From Chirona hameri (lineage: Eukaryota; Arthropoda; Thecostraca; Balanomorpha; Balanidae): a DNA stretch of 64,000 nt. The stretch is taken from the NCBI GenBank assembly GCA_036785665.1, contig JAXIVJ010000257.1, positions 1 through 64,000 of the forward strand. The letters run 5' to 3'. A program made the translations under genes and the position numbers. The notes beneath the pieces were generated by a model, which was given only the letters and a program-made list of their open reading frames with translations, did no database searches and was not told where the DNA came from. Below are positions 39,470 through 55,213 of the stretch, piece by piece; position 1 is the first letter of the stretch; every line of letters begins with the position of its first letter.

Positions 39470-39519
39470 CCAACCTGGGGTCAGCAGAGTCATAGTTAGC
39501 CCACACCAGCCAAGTCAAC

Positions 39520-39960
39520 ATGATCAAGGCAAGTCAACGAATTCGGCATGTTAACTCGTTCCCTCGAAAGGTGGGAGATACGCAAGAGCCCTTTGGGATT
39601 TCAAAACTGCATGAAAATGAATAAACGTAACGCAAATACATTTTTCAGTTTATGGGACATTTATGTATTGAATGACATTTTAAAGCGTGTTTTCACATAC
39701 ACATTAGGTGTTAACATTACATGAACAACACAAGGCATGAAATACATACCAATGCAAAATTAAAAACTCGTCACCAACCCGACCTTTCTGCTAGCACTGT
39801 CGACAAAAATGTTGCATCCATCCCTGTAATGATATTCTCTAATGTTTCCAGTTTGTCGTTCTCGTGATGTGCGTGGCCGTGGCGGCTGCCAGCGGCTATG
39901 GAGGTGCTCAAAGCCACACTAACGTCGAACTGTGAGTAGTGCACCTATATAGTTGTTATT

Positions 39961-40048
<88 letters not shown>

Positions 40049-40950
40049 GCGCGCAATCGCGCGCGCGCGCGCCCATTAGCTCGAACATCTCCAAATATTA
40101 TGAGGACAAAGGTCAGCTCATTGTTACAGTTAACATAACTTTATGAAATGATTTCCTGGAACAAATGTGTCCGAACCAGCCAAGAAAACATCACCGTCGC
40201 TTATTTTTTTTACTGATATGTACTGAGTAGAAAGGTTGGATCTTTTATGACGAAAGGTAACATCTAAATGCTAAATTTACGTCTAGATATTTCGTTTCTA
40301 ACCATTTTGTTTCTCTTTACAGCTACAACGCCTGGGGTGGCGCCAAATATGGAGTGAAAAACCAGCATGCCGTTAATGTGTGAGTATTATCACATATTTC
40401 TCCATCATTCTCAAAAATGGAATGTGACGGTACACGCGAAGGCGTTTAATCCATTGCAAGTTCAAAAAGCCTTCGAACATGTTTAATATGCCGTCCCTGT
40501 ATAATGATGGAAGTTAAGTTTTCAATGTCACGACTGTATGAACGATCTGTATGTTTTTTTTGTGTAAGCATTTCAATTTATATTTTCAGGGGTGGACATG
40601 GTGGTGGATACGGCGGTGGAAAGGGATATGGTGGTGGATATGGGAAGTTCGCCGGCGGAAGCGCCAAGATCTACGTCGAAGGACACGGATCTGGTGGATC
40701 TGGATATGGAGGGGGATACGGCGGAGGACACAGCGGTGGACACGGCGGAGGACACAGCGGTGGACACGGCGGAGGATATGGTGGTGGATATGGTGGACAG
40801 GGCAGAGGATATGCTTACAAGTACAGTGCTGATGTTGGTCACGGATCTGGATACGGAGGATCTGGACATGGAGGGTCTGGACACGGAGGATCTGGACACG
40901 GAGGATCTGGACACGGAGGTTCTGGACACGGATCTGGATATGGACATTAA
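39520..40950 (+). CDS. Glycine-rich secreted protein gene, copy 10 (intact counterpart of copy 4 exon 4)
   Basis: Exons: 39520-39528, 39852-39931, 40323-40379, 40590-40950; 168 aa. Exon 4 shares the CTGGACATGGAGGG marker and the CGCAAATAAA polyadenylation context (AATAAA 41099-41104) with frameshifted copy 4, but its start reads GGACATGGTGGTGGATACGG and keeps the frame. Private change: G121R. Confidence 0.86.
39932..40322 (+). repeat. Intron 2 of copy 10 with (AC)n/(CG)n microsatellite at about 39961-40072
   Basis: (AC)n with the CTCGCGCGCAATCGCGCG end, unlike copy 4, so the 5' halves of copies 4 and 10 come from different classes. Confidence 0.9.
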
Positions 40951-41104
40951 AGGTTCAAAGTTCCATTGTGTAACTTGCACTACAACTTCAATATTGAAGG
41001 AATGTTCTTTAATGTACCAAAGATTCTGCATTCTTGTACATAGTATCAATTATTTCTGCTTCCATTATCCAGGTTCGTATGTCGGAACGTTATGCGCAAA
41101 TAAA

Positions 41105-43332
41105 TGAATGTATTAGGCAAAATAGCATGTGCTTATGGAAGCAAAACATTTAGCGTCTACCATCAACAGATACAAATTACGAAATTGATTTCACCACTGA
41201 AGACTCGTGCCGTCTGTAGGATATGCAAGGTTTGAAATCAAGCTGGTCCTTACATCGAAACTCTGGACAAATGTTGTCTTTGTCTTAATCACATCCTTTG
41301 CCTGGGACAATATTCTTTTGTTAACAAGGACCAGCAAAACAGTCCCTGCGATAGTTTTCCAACCTGCGCCCGGTGGGACTCTGAGACAACTTCGCACTGT
41401 TGGGGAGGGGGGGGGGGGAGACCCCAACTAACTCGAAAACTAAAAGGGCTAGAAAGACGCGGAAAAAGTTAGAAATCTCTCCACAAGTAAATTCAAAGTT
41501 ATTTCGTGCATTTTTTTTGGATCAGGACATTATTAAGGGTCAACAGAGGTCATCGAAAGTCAAATTTTCCATGTAGGCCTTTAATTGTTTCAAACATTTT
41601 ACTGAGCATAATTATTAGAACCAGTAGAATGAAGTATAACATTATGGTCATATTAATATCAAATAACAAAAGAAAATCCAAAATATATTTTCGGCTATGA
41701 GCCTTCTTGAATGGATAATTTCCACTGAATTAAGGCTCCACTTCCATCATCCACTGAAGAAGGCTCATAGCCGAAAATATATTTTGGATGTTCTCTAGTT
41801 ATTTGATACTAATATGAGCATAAAGTAGCACTTTGCTTAGGAAACCCCAACAACATTTCGGGAACTATGATGGATAGGAACAAACGGAAACAAATAATCG
41901 AAGAAAGCTCTTGAGCCCCTATATCTCCCGCCTGCGGACGCCAGTGCGTACAGTCTATATTAGACCGTTTTGTACTGGAAAGGAGCACCGATTGATTTGC
42001 GCCGCGTAGCGGCTTGTAATTTTTTGCTTTGTTTTTTTTCTGTCTGGATAAATAGGCCCTAAAAATTCGAAAGGTTCTATAATCTATATGTATCAGTCAA
42101 AGGGGGCCCTAGGGCCCCTCAAGTCCGATACGTTGTTGACTCTGGTATAAAGGGAGGTTCGTGCCACTTCATAGCCCAAGGGACGGGAGGCATGAAGGGA
42201 CATTTTTTGGGCATAATTTAGCAATTTTAATTTAGCATCATGTCGCTTTTTTTCTCCCAGCGACCAATGCTTGTCATTTCATGGCGTCCCCAGACCATTG
42301 TTTGCCCTCCTGGATTCAAGGAGGCATAGTTCCCCGGTGCCTCGCCTCGCCCCTCGTGCCTCGCCACGCCCCCAATAACTTACTGTCACGATGGTGCCCC
42401 TGGCACAATGGCGCTGTGGTGCCCTTGGTTGACCGGCACGGCGGTGCCCCTGGCACACCGGCGCGGTGGTGCCCCTGGTACACCTGCGCGGTGTAGCCCC
42501 TTGTTCACAGAACACTGAATGATTTGCACCGCGTAGCGGCGCGGATGTTTTTGCTTTATTTCGGTGGTGTCCCTGGTGCCCCGTCTCGGTGGTGTCCCTG
42601 GTGCCCCGTCTCGGTGGTGCCCCCACGGCCCGGTGGTGCCCCCACGGCGCGGTGGTGCCCCCTCGGCACGGTGGTGCCCCCACGGCGCGGTGGTGCCCAC
42701 AGGGCGCGGTGGTGCCCCCAGGGCGCGGTGGTGCCCCCAGGGCGCTGTGGTGCCCCCATGACCTAAGGGGGTGGGGGGGGGGGGGGGGGAAGAACACCCC
42801 CTGGATCCTCCACTGACCGACAAACAAAATCGGAGAGTGCTGGGAATGGTGCATACATTTTCACTCTAATACACACCTGAATGTATTTGCGTTTAGTACC
42901 ATAACTTTAAACAAAAAATCATATTTCACAATCTTCCACTGTTCATCGTTCAACAGACAATCACACATTTGAAAGAAAAATAACTTGCAACATCCAAAAA
43001 CAATTTTCATTACATCATTTTTGCAGGGAAGGCGAACGTATATCTTCAACATTAAAGTCGAAATTGTAATAAGGAAATAAGGGTCAAAATATGTGGTGAA
43101 GCAGATCTTGGAGCAATCATTGCAAAAGCTGGACACCAACAGATCAAATCTGTCTGTTACCAAACCAAGCGGATTGATCTACCCTAATTTGTTCTAACAT
43201 GAGTCGATATTAATCATGGAAAATGACAAATACCCATTCATCCCGTGACAAAATTGTGAGCCAATCCATTAGTAAAATGTCAGGGTTCACCGAGTCAGAT
43301 CGTGCTGACTGGATAGGGGCGCGTTGTGACTC
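41105..43332. repeat. Intergenic spacer, short class (S), copy 10 to copy 11
   Basis: Near-identical to the copy 4-5 spacer (offset about 26.05 kb): foldback at 41648-41817, short-class junction near 41911, minisatellite at 42390-42815 with the same duplicated first unit. No gene is supported. Confidence 0.85.
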
Positions 43333-43435
43333 TCCGTGAAATCACGGACTGCGTGCGTCACAAATATCACCCGGCGGGACAGGTGAGGTCACGACCAGAC
43401 CCCGCCCCGAGGGTGTTCACCAGCTGTATATATAG
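43333..43435 (+). promoter_or_regulatory. Promoter of copy 11
   Basis: Perfect dyad at 43333-43348 followed by CTGCGTGCGTCAC, whereas its block-1 counterpart (copy 5) has a broken dyad and CTGCGAGCGTGAC. TATA box at 43427-43435. Confidence 0.73.
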
Positions 43436-43485
43436 CCAACCTGCGGTCAGCAGAGTCATAGTTAGCCCACACAAGCCAAGTCAAC

Positions 43486-43926
43486 ATGATCAAGGCAAGT
43501 CAACGAATTCGGCATGTTAACTCGTTCCCTCGAAAGGTGGGAGATACGCAAGAGCCCTTTGGGATTTCAAAACTGCATGAAAATGAATAAACGTAACGCA
43601 AATACATTTTTCAGTTTATGGGACATTTATGTATTGAATGACATTTTAAAGCGTGTTTTCACATACACATTAGGTGTTAACATTACATGAACAACACAAG
43701 GCATGAAATACATACCAATGCAAAATTAAAAACTCGTCACCAACCCGACCTTTCTGCTAGCACTGTCGACAAAAATGTTGCATCCATCCCTGTAATGATA
43801 TTCTCTAATGTTTCCAGTTTGTCGTTCTCGTGATGTGCGTGGCCGTGGCGGCTGCCAGCGGCTATGGAGGTGCTCAAAGCCACACTAACGTCGAACTGTG
43901 AGTAGTGCACCTATATAGTTGTTATT

Positions 43927-43990
<64 letters not shown>

Positions 43991-44892
43991 GCGCGCAATC
44001 GCGCGCGCGCGCGCCCATTAGCTCGAACATCTCCAAATATTATGAGGACAAAGGTCAGCTCATTGTTACAGTTAACATAACTTTATGAAATGATTTCCTG
44101 GAACAAATGTGTCCGAACCAGCCAAGAAAACATCACCGTCGCTTATTTTTTTTACTTATATGTACTGAGTAGAAAGGTTGGATCTTTTATGACGAAAGGT
44201 AACATCTAAATGCTAAATTTACGTCTAGATATTTCGTTTCTAACCATTTTGTTTCTCTTTACAGCTACAACGCCTGGGGTGGCGCCAAATATGGAGTGAA
44301 AAACCAGCATGCCGTTAATGTGTGAGTATTATCACATATTTCTCCATCATTCTCAAAAAATGGAATGTGACGGTATACGCGAAGGCGTTTAATCCATTGC
44401 AAGTTCAAAAGCCTTCGAACATGTTTAATATGCCGTCCCTGTATAATGATGGAAGTTAAGTTTTCAATGTCACGACTGTATGAACGATCTGTATGTTTTT
44501 TTTGTGTAAGCATTTCAATTTATATTTTCAGGGGTGGACATGGCGATGGATACGGCGGTGGAAAGGGATATGGTGGTGGATATGGGAAGTTCGCCGGCGG
44601 AAGCGCCAAGATCTACGCCGAAGGACACGGATCTGGTGGATCTGTATATGGAGGGGGATACGGCGGAGGACACAGCGGTGGACACGGCGGAGGACACAGC
44701 GGTGGACACGGCGGAGGATATGGTGGTGGATATGGTGGACAGGGCGGAGGATATGCTTACAAGTACAGTGCTGTTGTTGGTCACGGATCTGGATACGGAG
44801 GATCTGGACACGGAGGGTCTGGACACGGAGGATCTGGACACGGAGGATCTGGACACGGAGGGTCTGGACACGGATCTGGATATGGACATTAA
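43486..44892 (+). CDS. Glycine-rich secreted protein gene, copy 11 (near-twin of copy 5)
   Basis: Exons: 43486-43494, 43818-43897, 44265-44321, 44532-44892; 168 aa. It is protein-identical to copy 5 (G54D, V78A, G87V, D130V). AATAAA is at 45041-45046. Confidence 0.87.
43898..44264 (+). repeat. Intron 2 of copy 11 with (AC)n/(CG)n microsatellite at about 43927-44015
   Basis: Short (AC)n with the CTCGCGCGCAATCGCGCG end, two bases different in length from copy 5. Confidence 0.9.
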
Positions 44893-45046
44893 AGCTTCAA
44901 AGTTCCATTGTGTAACTTGCACTACAACTTCAATATTGAAGGAATGTTCTTTAATGTACCAAAGATTCTGCATTCTTGTACATAGTATCAATTATTTCTG
45001 CTTCCATTATCCAGGTTAGTATGTCGGAACGTTATGCGGAAATAAA

Positions 45047-47792
45047 TGAATGTATCACGCAAAATAGCATGTGTTTATGGAAGCAAAACATTTAGCGTCT
45101 ACCATCAACAGATACAAATTACGAAATTGATTTCACCACTGAAGATTCGTGCCGTCTGTAGGATATGCAAGGTTTGAAATCAGGCTGGTCCTTACATCGA
45201 AACTCTGGACAAATGTTGTCTTTGTCTTAATCACATCCTTTGCCTGGGACAATATTCTTTTGTTAACAAGGACCAGCAAAACAGTCCCTGCGGTAGTTTT
45301 CCAACCTGCGACCGGTGGGACTCTGAGACAACTTCGCACTGTTGGGGAGGGGGAAGGGGGGGGGGGGGGAAGACCCCAACTAACTCGAAAACTAAAAGGG
45401 CTAGAAAGACGCGGAAAAAGTTAGAAATCTCTCCACAATTAAATTCAAAGTTATTTCGTGCATTTTTTGGATCAGGACAATATTAAGGGTCAACAGAGGT
45501 CATCGAAAGTCAAATTTTCCATGTAGGCCTTTAATTGTTTCAAACGTTATACTGAGCATAATTATTAGAACCAGTAGAATGAAGTGTAACATTATGGTCA
45601 TATTAATATCAAATAACAAAAGAAAATCCAAAATATATTTTCGGCTATGAGCCTTCTTCAATGGATAATTTCCACTGAATTAAGGCTCCACTTCCATCAT
45701 CCACTGAAGAAGGCTCATAGCCGAAAATATATTTTGGATGTTCTCTAGTTATTTGATACTAATATGAGCCTAAAGTAGCACTTTGCTTAGGAAACCCCAA
45801 CAATATTTCGGGAACTATGATGGATAGGAACAAACGGAAACAAATAATCGAAGAAAGCTCTTGAAAAATGCAATCGCCATCGGTGCCCCAATTTTAGGTC
45901 AGGTTAATTTTGTATACTCCAGAGGTCACGAAAGGTCACAATGGTGTTTTCTTCCAAGAAGGCTTTCGTAAATCACTTTGTATCGGTTAACTCTCGTCAG
46001 TTCAGGGTGGGGGGATGCCATCTCCCTTGGTTTTTCGATAATTAATCGCGTATTTATCAACTGATTTTGATGAATCTTTCCGTACCCTATTTTTGAACAA
46101 TTTGCAACATACACGGGACATTTCAAAATTCTACTAAACATGACCCGTGACCTATGACTTATTTCTCAAGGTTATGTCAGCTGTAACTGGCCGTAGTGTC
46201 GATGCTAGTAAATCGTGCACTTTCCGAGTGTTTATTGTTTAGGAGCATATGCACAGGTGTTCACAAGTGACATTTATATAAGGTTTCCACTGGGATCGTG
46301 ATCTACGATGACCAGAGATGATTTGTTTGTTCTCTTGCAGTTTCTAGGACATTTTGTGATGCTGATTTCAAATTTGGCACCCATTTTGTATAATCTTTGG
46401 GGTACGCGAAGGGGCCATGGCCCCTATATCTCCCGCCTGCGGACGCCAGTGCGTACAGTCTATATTAGACCGTTTTGTACTGGAAAAGAGCACCGATTGA
46501 TTTGCGCCGCGTAGCGCCTTGTAATTTTTTGCTTTGTTTTGTTTCTGTCTGGATAAATAGGCCCTTAAAATTCGAAAGGTTCTATAATCTATATGTATCA
46601 GTCCAAGGGGACACTAGGGCCCCTCAAGTCCGATACGTTGTTGCCTCTGGTATAAAGGGAGGTTCGTGCCACTTCATAGCCCAAGGGACGGGAGGCATGA
46701 AGGGACATTTTTTGGGCATAATTTAGCAATTTTAAATTAGCATCATGTCGCTTTTTTTTTCTACCAGCGACCAATGCTTGTCATTTCATGGCTTCCCCAG
46801 ACCATTGTTTGCCCTCCTGGATTCAGGGACGCATAGTTCCCCGGTGCCTCGCCTCGCCCCTCGTGCCTCGCCACGCCCCCAATAACTTACCGTCACGATG
46901 GTGCCCCTGGCACAACGGCGCTGTGGTGCCCTTGGTTGACCGGCACGGTGGTGCCCCTGGCACACCGGCGCGGTGGTGCCCCTGGTACACCTGCGCGGTG
47001 TAGCCCCTTGTTCACAGAACACGGAATGATTTGCACCGCGTAGCGGCGCGGATGTTTTTGCTTTATTTCGGTGGTGTCCCTGGTGCCCCGGCTCGGTGGT
47101 GCCCCACGGCCCGGTGGTGCCCCCACGGCGCGGTGGTGCCCCCTCGGCACGGTGGTGCCCCCACTGCGCGGTGGTGCTCCCAGGGTGCGGTGGTGCCTCC
47201 AGGGCGCGGTGGTGCCACCCGTGACCCAAGGGGGTGGGGGGGGGGGGGGAAGAACTCCCCCTGGATCCTCCACTGACGACAAACAAAATGGGAGAGTGCT
47301 GGGAATGGTGCATACATTTTCACTCTATTACATTCCTGAATGTATTTGCGTTTAGTACAATAACTTTAAACAAAAAAATCATATTTCACAATCTTCCACT
47401 GTTCATCGTTCAACAGACAATCACACATTTGAAAGAAAAATAACTTGCAACATCCAAAAACAATTTTCATTACATCTTTTTTGCAGGGAAGGCGAACGTA
47501 TATCTTCAACATTAAGGTCGAAATTGTAATAAGGAAATAAGGGTCAAAATATGTGGTGAAGCAGATCTTGGAACAATCATTGCAAAAGCTGGACACCAAC
47601 AGATCAAATCTGTCTGTTCCCAAACCAAGCGGATTGATCTACCTTAATTTGTTCTAACATGAGTCGATATTAAACATGGAAAATGACAAATAACCATTCA
47701 TCCCGTGACAAAATTGTGAGCCAATCCATTAGTAAAATGTCAGGGTTCACCGAGTCAGATCGTGCTGACTGGATAGGGGCGCGTTGTGTCTC
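45047..47792. repeat. Intergenic spacer, long class (L), copy 11 to copy 12
   Basis: Matches the copy 5-6 spacer: G-run with AA interruption near 45350, foldback at 45598-45767, minisatellite at 46897-47275. Similarity to block 1 stays high up to the promoter near 47890, then drops. No gene is supported. Confidence 0.85.
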
Positions 47793-47895
47793 TCCGTGAA
47801 ATCACGGACTGCGAGCGTGACAAATATCACCCGGCGGGACAGGTGAGGTCACGACCAGACCCCGCCCCGAGGGTGTTCACCAGCTGTATATATAG
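47793..47895 (+). promoter_or_regulatory. Promoter of copy 12
   Basis: Perfect dyad at 47793-47808; TATA box at 47887-47895. Confidence 0.73.
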
Positions 47896-47945
47896 CCAGC
47901 CTGCGGTCAGCAGAGGCATAGTCAGCACACACCAGCCAGTCCAAC

Positions 47946-49441
<1,496 letters not shown>

Positions 49442-49595
49442 AGGTTCAAAGTTCCATTGTGTAACTTGCACTACAACTTCAATATTGAAGGAATGTTCTT
49501 TAATGTACCAAATATTATACATTCTTGTACATAGTATTAATTATTTCTGCTTCCATTATCCAGGTTCGTATGTCGGAACGTTATGCGGAAATAAA

Positions 49596-52290
49596 TGAAT
49601 GTATCAGGCAAAATAGCATGTGTATATGGAAGCAAAACATTTAGCGTCTACCATCAACAGATACAAATTACGAAATTGATTTCACCACTGAAGACTCGTG
49701 CCGTCTGTAGGATATGCAAGGTTTGAAATCAAGCTGGTCCTTACATCGAAACTCTGGACAAATGTTGTCTTTGTCTTAATCACATCCTTTGCCTGGGACA
49801 ATATTCTTTTGTTAACAAGGACCAGCAAAACAGTCCCTGCGACAGTTTTCCAACCTGCGCCCGGTGGGAGTCTGAGACAAGTTCGCCCTGTTGGGGAGGG
49901 GGGGGGGGGGGGGAAGACTCCAACTAACTCGAAAACTAGAAAGGCTAGAAAGACGCGGAAAAAGTTAGTAATCTCTCCACAAGTAAATTCAAAGTCATTT
50001 CGTGCATTTTTTTAATCAGGACAATATTAAGGGTCAACAGAGGTCATCGAAAGTCAAATTTTCCAAGTAGGCCTTTAATTGTTTCAAACGTTATACTGAG
50101 CAAAATTATTAGAACAAGTAGAATGAAGTGTAACATTATGGTCATATTAGTATCAAATAACAAAAGAAAATCCAAAATATATTTTCGGCTATGAGCCTTC
50201 TTCAATGGATAATTTCCACTGAATTAAGGCTCCACTTCCATAATCCACTGAAGAAGGCTCATAGCCGAAAATATATTTTGGATGTTCTTTAGTTATTTTA
50301 TACTAATATGAGCATAAAGTGGCACTTTGCTTAGGAAACCCCAACAATATTTCGGGAACTATGATGGATAGGAATGAACGGAAACAAATAATCGAAGAAA
50401 GCTGTTGAAAAATGCAATCGCCATCGGTGCCCCAATTTTAGCTCAGGTTAATAATGTATACTCCAGAGGTCACGAAAGGTGAGAATGGTGTTTTGTTCCA
50501 AAAAGGCTTTCGTAAATCACTTTGTATCGGTTAACTCTCGCCAGTTCAGGGTGGGGGGATGCTATATCCCTTGGTTTTTCGATAATTAATCGCGTATTTA
50601 TCAACTGATTTTGATGAATCTTTCAGTACCCTATTTTTGAACAATTTCCAACATACACTGGACATTTCAAAATTCTACTAACCATGACCCGTGACCTATA
50701 ACTTATTTCTCAAGGTTATGTCAGATGCAACTGGCCGTAGTGTCGATGCTAGTAAATCGTGCACTTTCCGAGTGTTTATTGTTCATGAGCATATGCACAG
50801 GTGTTCACAAGTGACATTTATATAAGGTTTCCACTGGGATCGTGACCTACGATGACCAGAGATGATTTGTTCGGCCTCTTGCAGTTTCTAGGACATTATG
50901 TGATGCTGATTTCAAATTTGGCACCAATTTTGCATAATCTTTGGGGTACGCGAAGGGGCCATGGTCCCTATATCTCCCGCCTGCGGACGCCAGTGCGTAC
51001 AGTCTATATTAGACCGTTTTGTACAGGAAAAGAGCACCGATTGATTTGCGCCGCGTAGCGGCTTGTAATTTTTTGCTTTGTTTTGTTTCTGTCTGGATAA
51101 ATAGGCCCTAAAAATTGGAAAGGTTCTATAATCTATATGTATCAGTCCAAGGGGGCCCTCGGGCCCCTCAAGTCCAATACGTTGTTGCCTCTGGTATAAA
51201 GGGAGGGTCGTGCCACTTCATAGCCCAAGGGACGGGAGGCATGAAGGGACATTTTTTGGGCATAATTTAGCAATTTTAATTTAGAATCATGTCGCTTTTT
51301 TTTCTCCCAGCGACCAATGCTTGTCATTTCATGGCGTGACCATACCATTGTTTGCCCTCCTGGATTCAAGGAGGCACAGTTCCCCGGTACCTCGCCTCAC
51401 CCCTCGAGCCTAGCCACGCCCCCAATAACTTACCGTCACGATGGTGCCCCTGGCACAACGGCGCGGTGGTGCCCTTGGTTGACCGGCACGGTGGTGCCCC
51501 TGGCACACCGGCGCGGTGGTGCCCCTGGTACACATGTGCGGTGTATAGCCCCTTGTTCACAGAACACTGAATGATTTGCACCGCGTAGCGGCGCGGATGT
51601 TTTTGCTTTATTTCGGTGGTGTCCCTGGTGCCCCGGCTCGGTGGTGCACCCACGGCGCGGTGGTGCCCCCACGGCGCGGTGGTGCCCCCACGGCGTGGTG
51701 GTGCCCCCAGGGCGCGGTGGTGCCTCCAGGGCGCGGTGGTGCCCCCATGACCCTAGGGGGTGGGGGGGGGGGGGAGGGGGAAGAACTCCCCCTGGATCCT
51801 CCACTGACAGACAAACAAAATCGGAGAGTGCTGGGAACGGTGCATACATTTTCATTCTATTACATACCTGAATGTATTTGCGTTTAGTACAATAACTTGA
51901 AACAAAAAATCATATTTGTCAACCTTCCACTCTTCATCGTTCAACAGGCAATCACACATTTGAAAGAAAAATAACTTGCAACATCCAAAAACAATTTTCA
52001 TTACATCATTTTTGCAGGGAAGGCGAACGTATATCTTCAACATTAAAGTCGAAATTGTAATAAGGAAATAAGGGTCAAAATATGTGGTGAAGCAGATCTT
52101 GGAGCAATCATTGCAAAAGCTGGACACCAACAGATCAAATCTGTCTGTTCCCAAACCAAGCGGATTGATTTACCTTAATTTGTTCTAACATGAGTCGATA
52201 TTAAACATGGAAAATGACAAATAACCATTCATCCCGTGACAAAATTGTGAGCTAATCCATTAGAAAAATGTCAAGGTTCACCGAGTCAGA
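49596..52290. repeat. Intergenic spacer, long class (L), copy 12 to relic
   Basis: Poly-G near 49897-49913, foldback at 50142-50311, long segment with more private substitutions than elsewhere, and a minisatellite at 51440-51806 that lacks the ACGGCCC unit. The spacer runs up to the deletion junction at about 52295 without reaching a promoter. No gene is supported. Confidence 0.84.
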
Positions 52291-52296
52291 TCGTGT

Positions 52297-52459
52297 GGAC
52301 ATTAAAGGTTCAAAGTTACATTGTGTAACTTGCACTACAACTTCAATATTGCAGGAATGTTCTTTAATGTACCAAAGATTCTGCATTCTTGTACATAGTA
52401 TCAATTATTTCTGCTTCCATTATCCAGGTTCGTATGTCGGAACGTTATGCGGAAATAAA
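52297..52459 (+). pseudogene. Gutted relic of the array gene: last two codons plus 3'UTR only
   Basis: The pre-promoter sequence TCACCGAGTCAGATCGTG is joined directly to TGGACATTAAAGGTTC. The promoter, exons 1-3, all introns and exon 4 up to the final Gly-His-stop (52297-52305) are missing, about 1.67 kb relative to neighbouring units. The 3'UTR and AATAAA (52454-52459) remain. It cannot encode the protein. Confidence 0.88.
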
Positions 52460-55213
52460 TGAATGTATCAGGCAAAATAGCATGTGTTTATGGAAGCAAA
52501 ACATTTAGCGTCTACCATCAACAGATACAAATTACGAAATTGATTTCACCACTGAAGACTCGTGCCGTCTGTAGGATATGCAAGGTTTTAAATCAAGCTG
52601 GTCCTTACATCAAAATTCTGGACAAATGTTGTCTTTGTCTTAATCACATCCTTTGCCTGGGACAATATTCTTTTGTTAACAAGGACCAGCAAAACAGTCC
52701 CTGCGGTAGTTTTCCAACCTGCGCCCGGTGGGACTCTGAGACAACTTCGCACTGTTGGGGAGGGGGGGGGGGGGGTAGATTCCAACTAACTCGAAATCTA
52801 AAAGGGCTAGAAAGATGCGGAAAATTTAGAAATCTCTCCACAAGTAAATTCAAAGTTATTTCGTGCATTTTTTGGATCAGGACAATATTAAGGGTCAACA
52901 GAGGTCATCGAAAGTCACATTTTCCAAGTAGGCCTTTAATTGTTTCATACGTTATACTGAGCATAATTATTAGAACAAGTAGAATGAAGTGTAACATTAT
53001 GGTCATATTAGTATCAAATAACAAAAGAAAATCCAAAATATATTTTCGGCTATGAGCCTTCTTCAATGGATAATTTCCACTAAATTAAGGCTGCACTTCC
53101 ATCATCCACTGAAGAAGGCTCATAGCCGAAAATATATTTTGGATGTTCTTTACTTATTTGATACTAATATGAGCATAAAGTAGCACTTTGCTTAGGAAAC
53201 CCCAACAATATTTCGGGAACTATGATGGATAGGAACAAACGGAAACAAATAATCGAGGAAAGATCTTGAAAACTGCAATCGCCATCGGTGCCCCAATTTT
53301 AACTGAGGTTAATAATGTATGCTGCAGCGGTCACGAAAGGTCACAATGGTGTTTTCTTCCAAAATAGCTTTCGTAAATCACTTTGTATCAGTTAACTCTC
53401 GCCAGTTCAGGGTGGGGGGATGCCATCTCCCATGGTTTTTCGATAATTAATCGCGTATTATCAACTGATTTTGATGAATCTTTCAGTACCCTATTTTTGA
53501 ACAATTTGCAACATACACGGGACATTTCAAAATTCTACTAACCATGACCCATGACCTATGACTTATTTCTCAAGGTTATGTCAGATGCAACTGGCCGTAG
53601 TGTCGATGCTAGTAAATCGTGCACTTTCCGAGTGTTTATTGTTCAAGAACATATGCACCGGTGTTCACAGGTGACATTTATATAAGGTTTCCACTGGGAT
53701 CGTGACCTACGATGACATGAGATGATTTGTTTGGCCTCTTGCTGTTTCTAGGACATTTTGTGATGCTGATTTCAAATTTGGCACCCATTTTGCATAATCT
53801 TTGGGGTACGCGAAGGGGCCATGGCCCCTATATCTCCCGCCTGCGGACGCCAGTGCGTACAGTCTATATTATACCGTTTTGTACTGGAAAAGAGCATCGA
53901 TTGATTTGCGCCGCGTAGCGGCTTGTAATTTTTTGCTTTGTTTTATTTCTGTCAGGATAAATAGGCCCTAAAAATTGGAAAGGTTCTATAATCTATATGT
54001 ATCAGTCCAAGGGAGCCCTAAGGCCCCTCAAGTCCGATACGTTGTTGCCTTTGGTATAAAGGGAGGTTCGTGCCACTTCATAGCCCAAGGGACGGGAGGC
54101 ATGAAGGGACATCTTTTTGGCATAATTTAGCAATTTTAATTTAGCATCATGTCACTTTTTTTCCCCCAGCGACCAATGCTTGTAATTTCATGGCGGCACC
54201 AGACCATTGTTTGCCCTCCTGGATTCAAGGAGGCACAGTTCCCTGGTGCCTCGCCTCGTCCCTCGTGCCTCGCCACGCCCCCAATAACTTACCGTCGCGA
54301 TGGTACCCCTGGCACAACGGCGCGGTGGAGCCCTTGGTTGACCGGCACGGTGGTGTCCCTGGCACAACGGCGCGGTGGTGCCCCTGGTACACCTGCGCGG
54401 TGTAGCCCCTTGTTCACAGAACACTGAATGATTTGCACCGTGTAGCGGCGCGGATGTTTTTGCTTTATTTCGGTGGTGTCCCTGGTGCCCCGGCTCGGTG
54501 GTGCCCCCACGGCCCGGTGGTGCCCCCACGGCGCGGTGGTGCCCCCTCGGCGTGGTGTTGCCCCCACGGCGCGGTGGTGCCCCCAGGGCACGGTGGTGCC
54601 CCCAGGGCGCGGTTGTGCCCCCAGGGCGCGGTGGTGCCCCCATGACCCAAGGGGGTGGGAGGTGGGGGGGAAGAACTCCCCCTGGATCCTCCACTGACAG
54701 ACAAACAAAATCGGAGAGTGCTGGGAATGGTGCATACATTTTCATTCAATTACATACCTGAATGTATTTGCGTTTAGTACAATAACTTTAAACCAAAAAT
54801 CATATTTCACAATCTTCCACTGTTCATCGTTCAACCGACAATCACACATTTGAAAGAAAAATAACTTGCAACATCCAAAAACAATTTTCATTACATCATT
54901 TTTGCAGGGAAGGCGAACGTATATCTTCAACATTAAGGTCGAAATTGTAATAAGGAAATAAGGGTCAAAATATGTGGTGAAGCAGATCTTGGAGCAATCA
55001 TTGCAAAAGCTGGACACCAACAGATCAAATCTGTCTGTTCCCAAACCAAGCGGATTGATCTACCTTAATTTGTTCTAACATGAGTCGATATTAAACATGG
55101 AAAATAACAAATAACCATTCATCCCGTGACAAAATTGTGAGCCAATCCATTAGTAAAATGTCAGGGTTCACCGAGTCAGATCGTGCTGACTGGATAGGGG
55201 CGCGTTGTGTCTC
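52460..55213. repeat. Intergenic spacer, long class (L), relic to copy 13
   Basis: Resembles the copy 3-4 spacer (TAGATTCCAAC after poly-G, GGTGGGAGGTGGGG near the minisatellite end). Foldback at 53003-53172, minisatellite at 54299-54696. No gene is supported. Confidence 0.84.
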
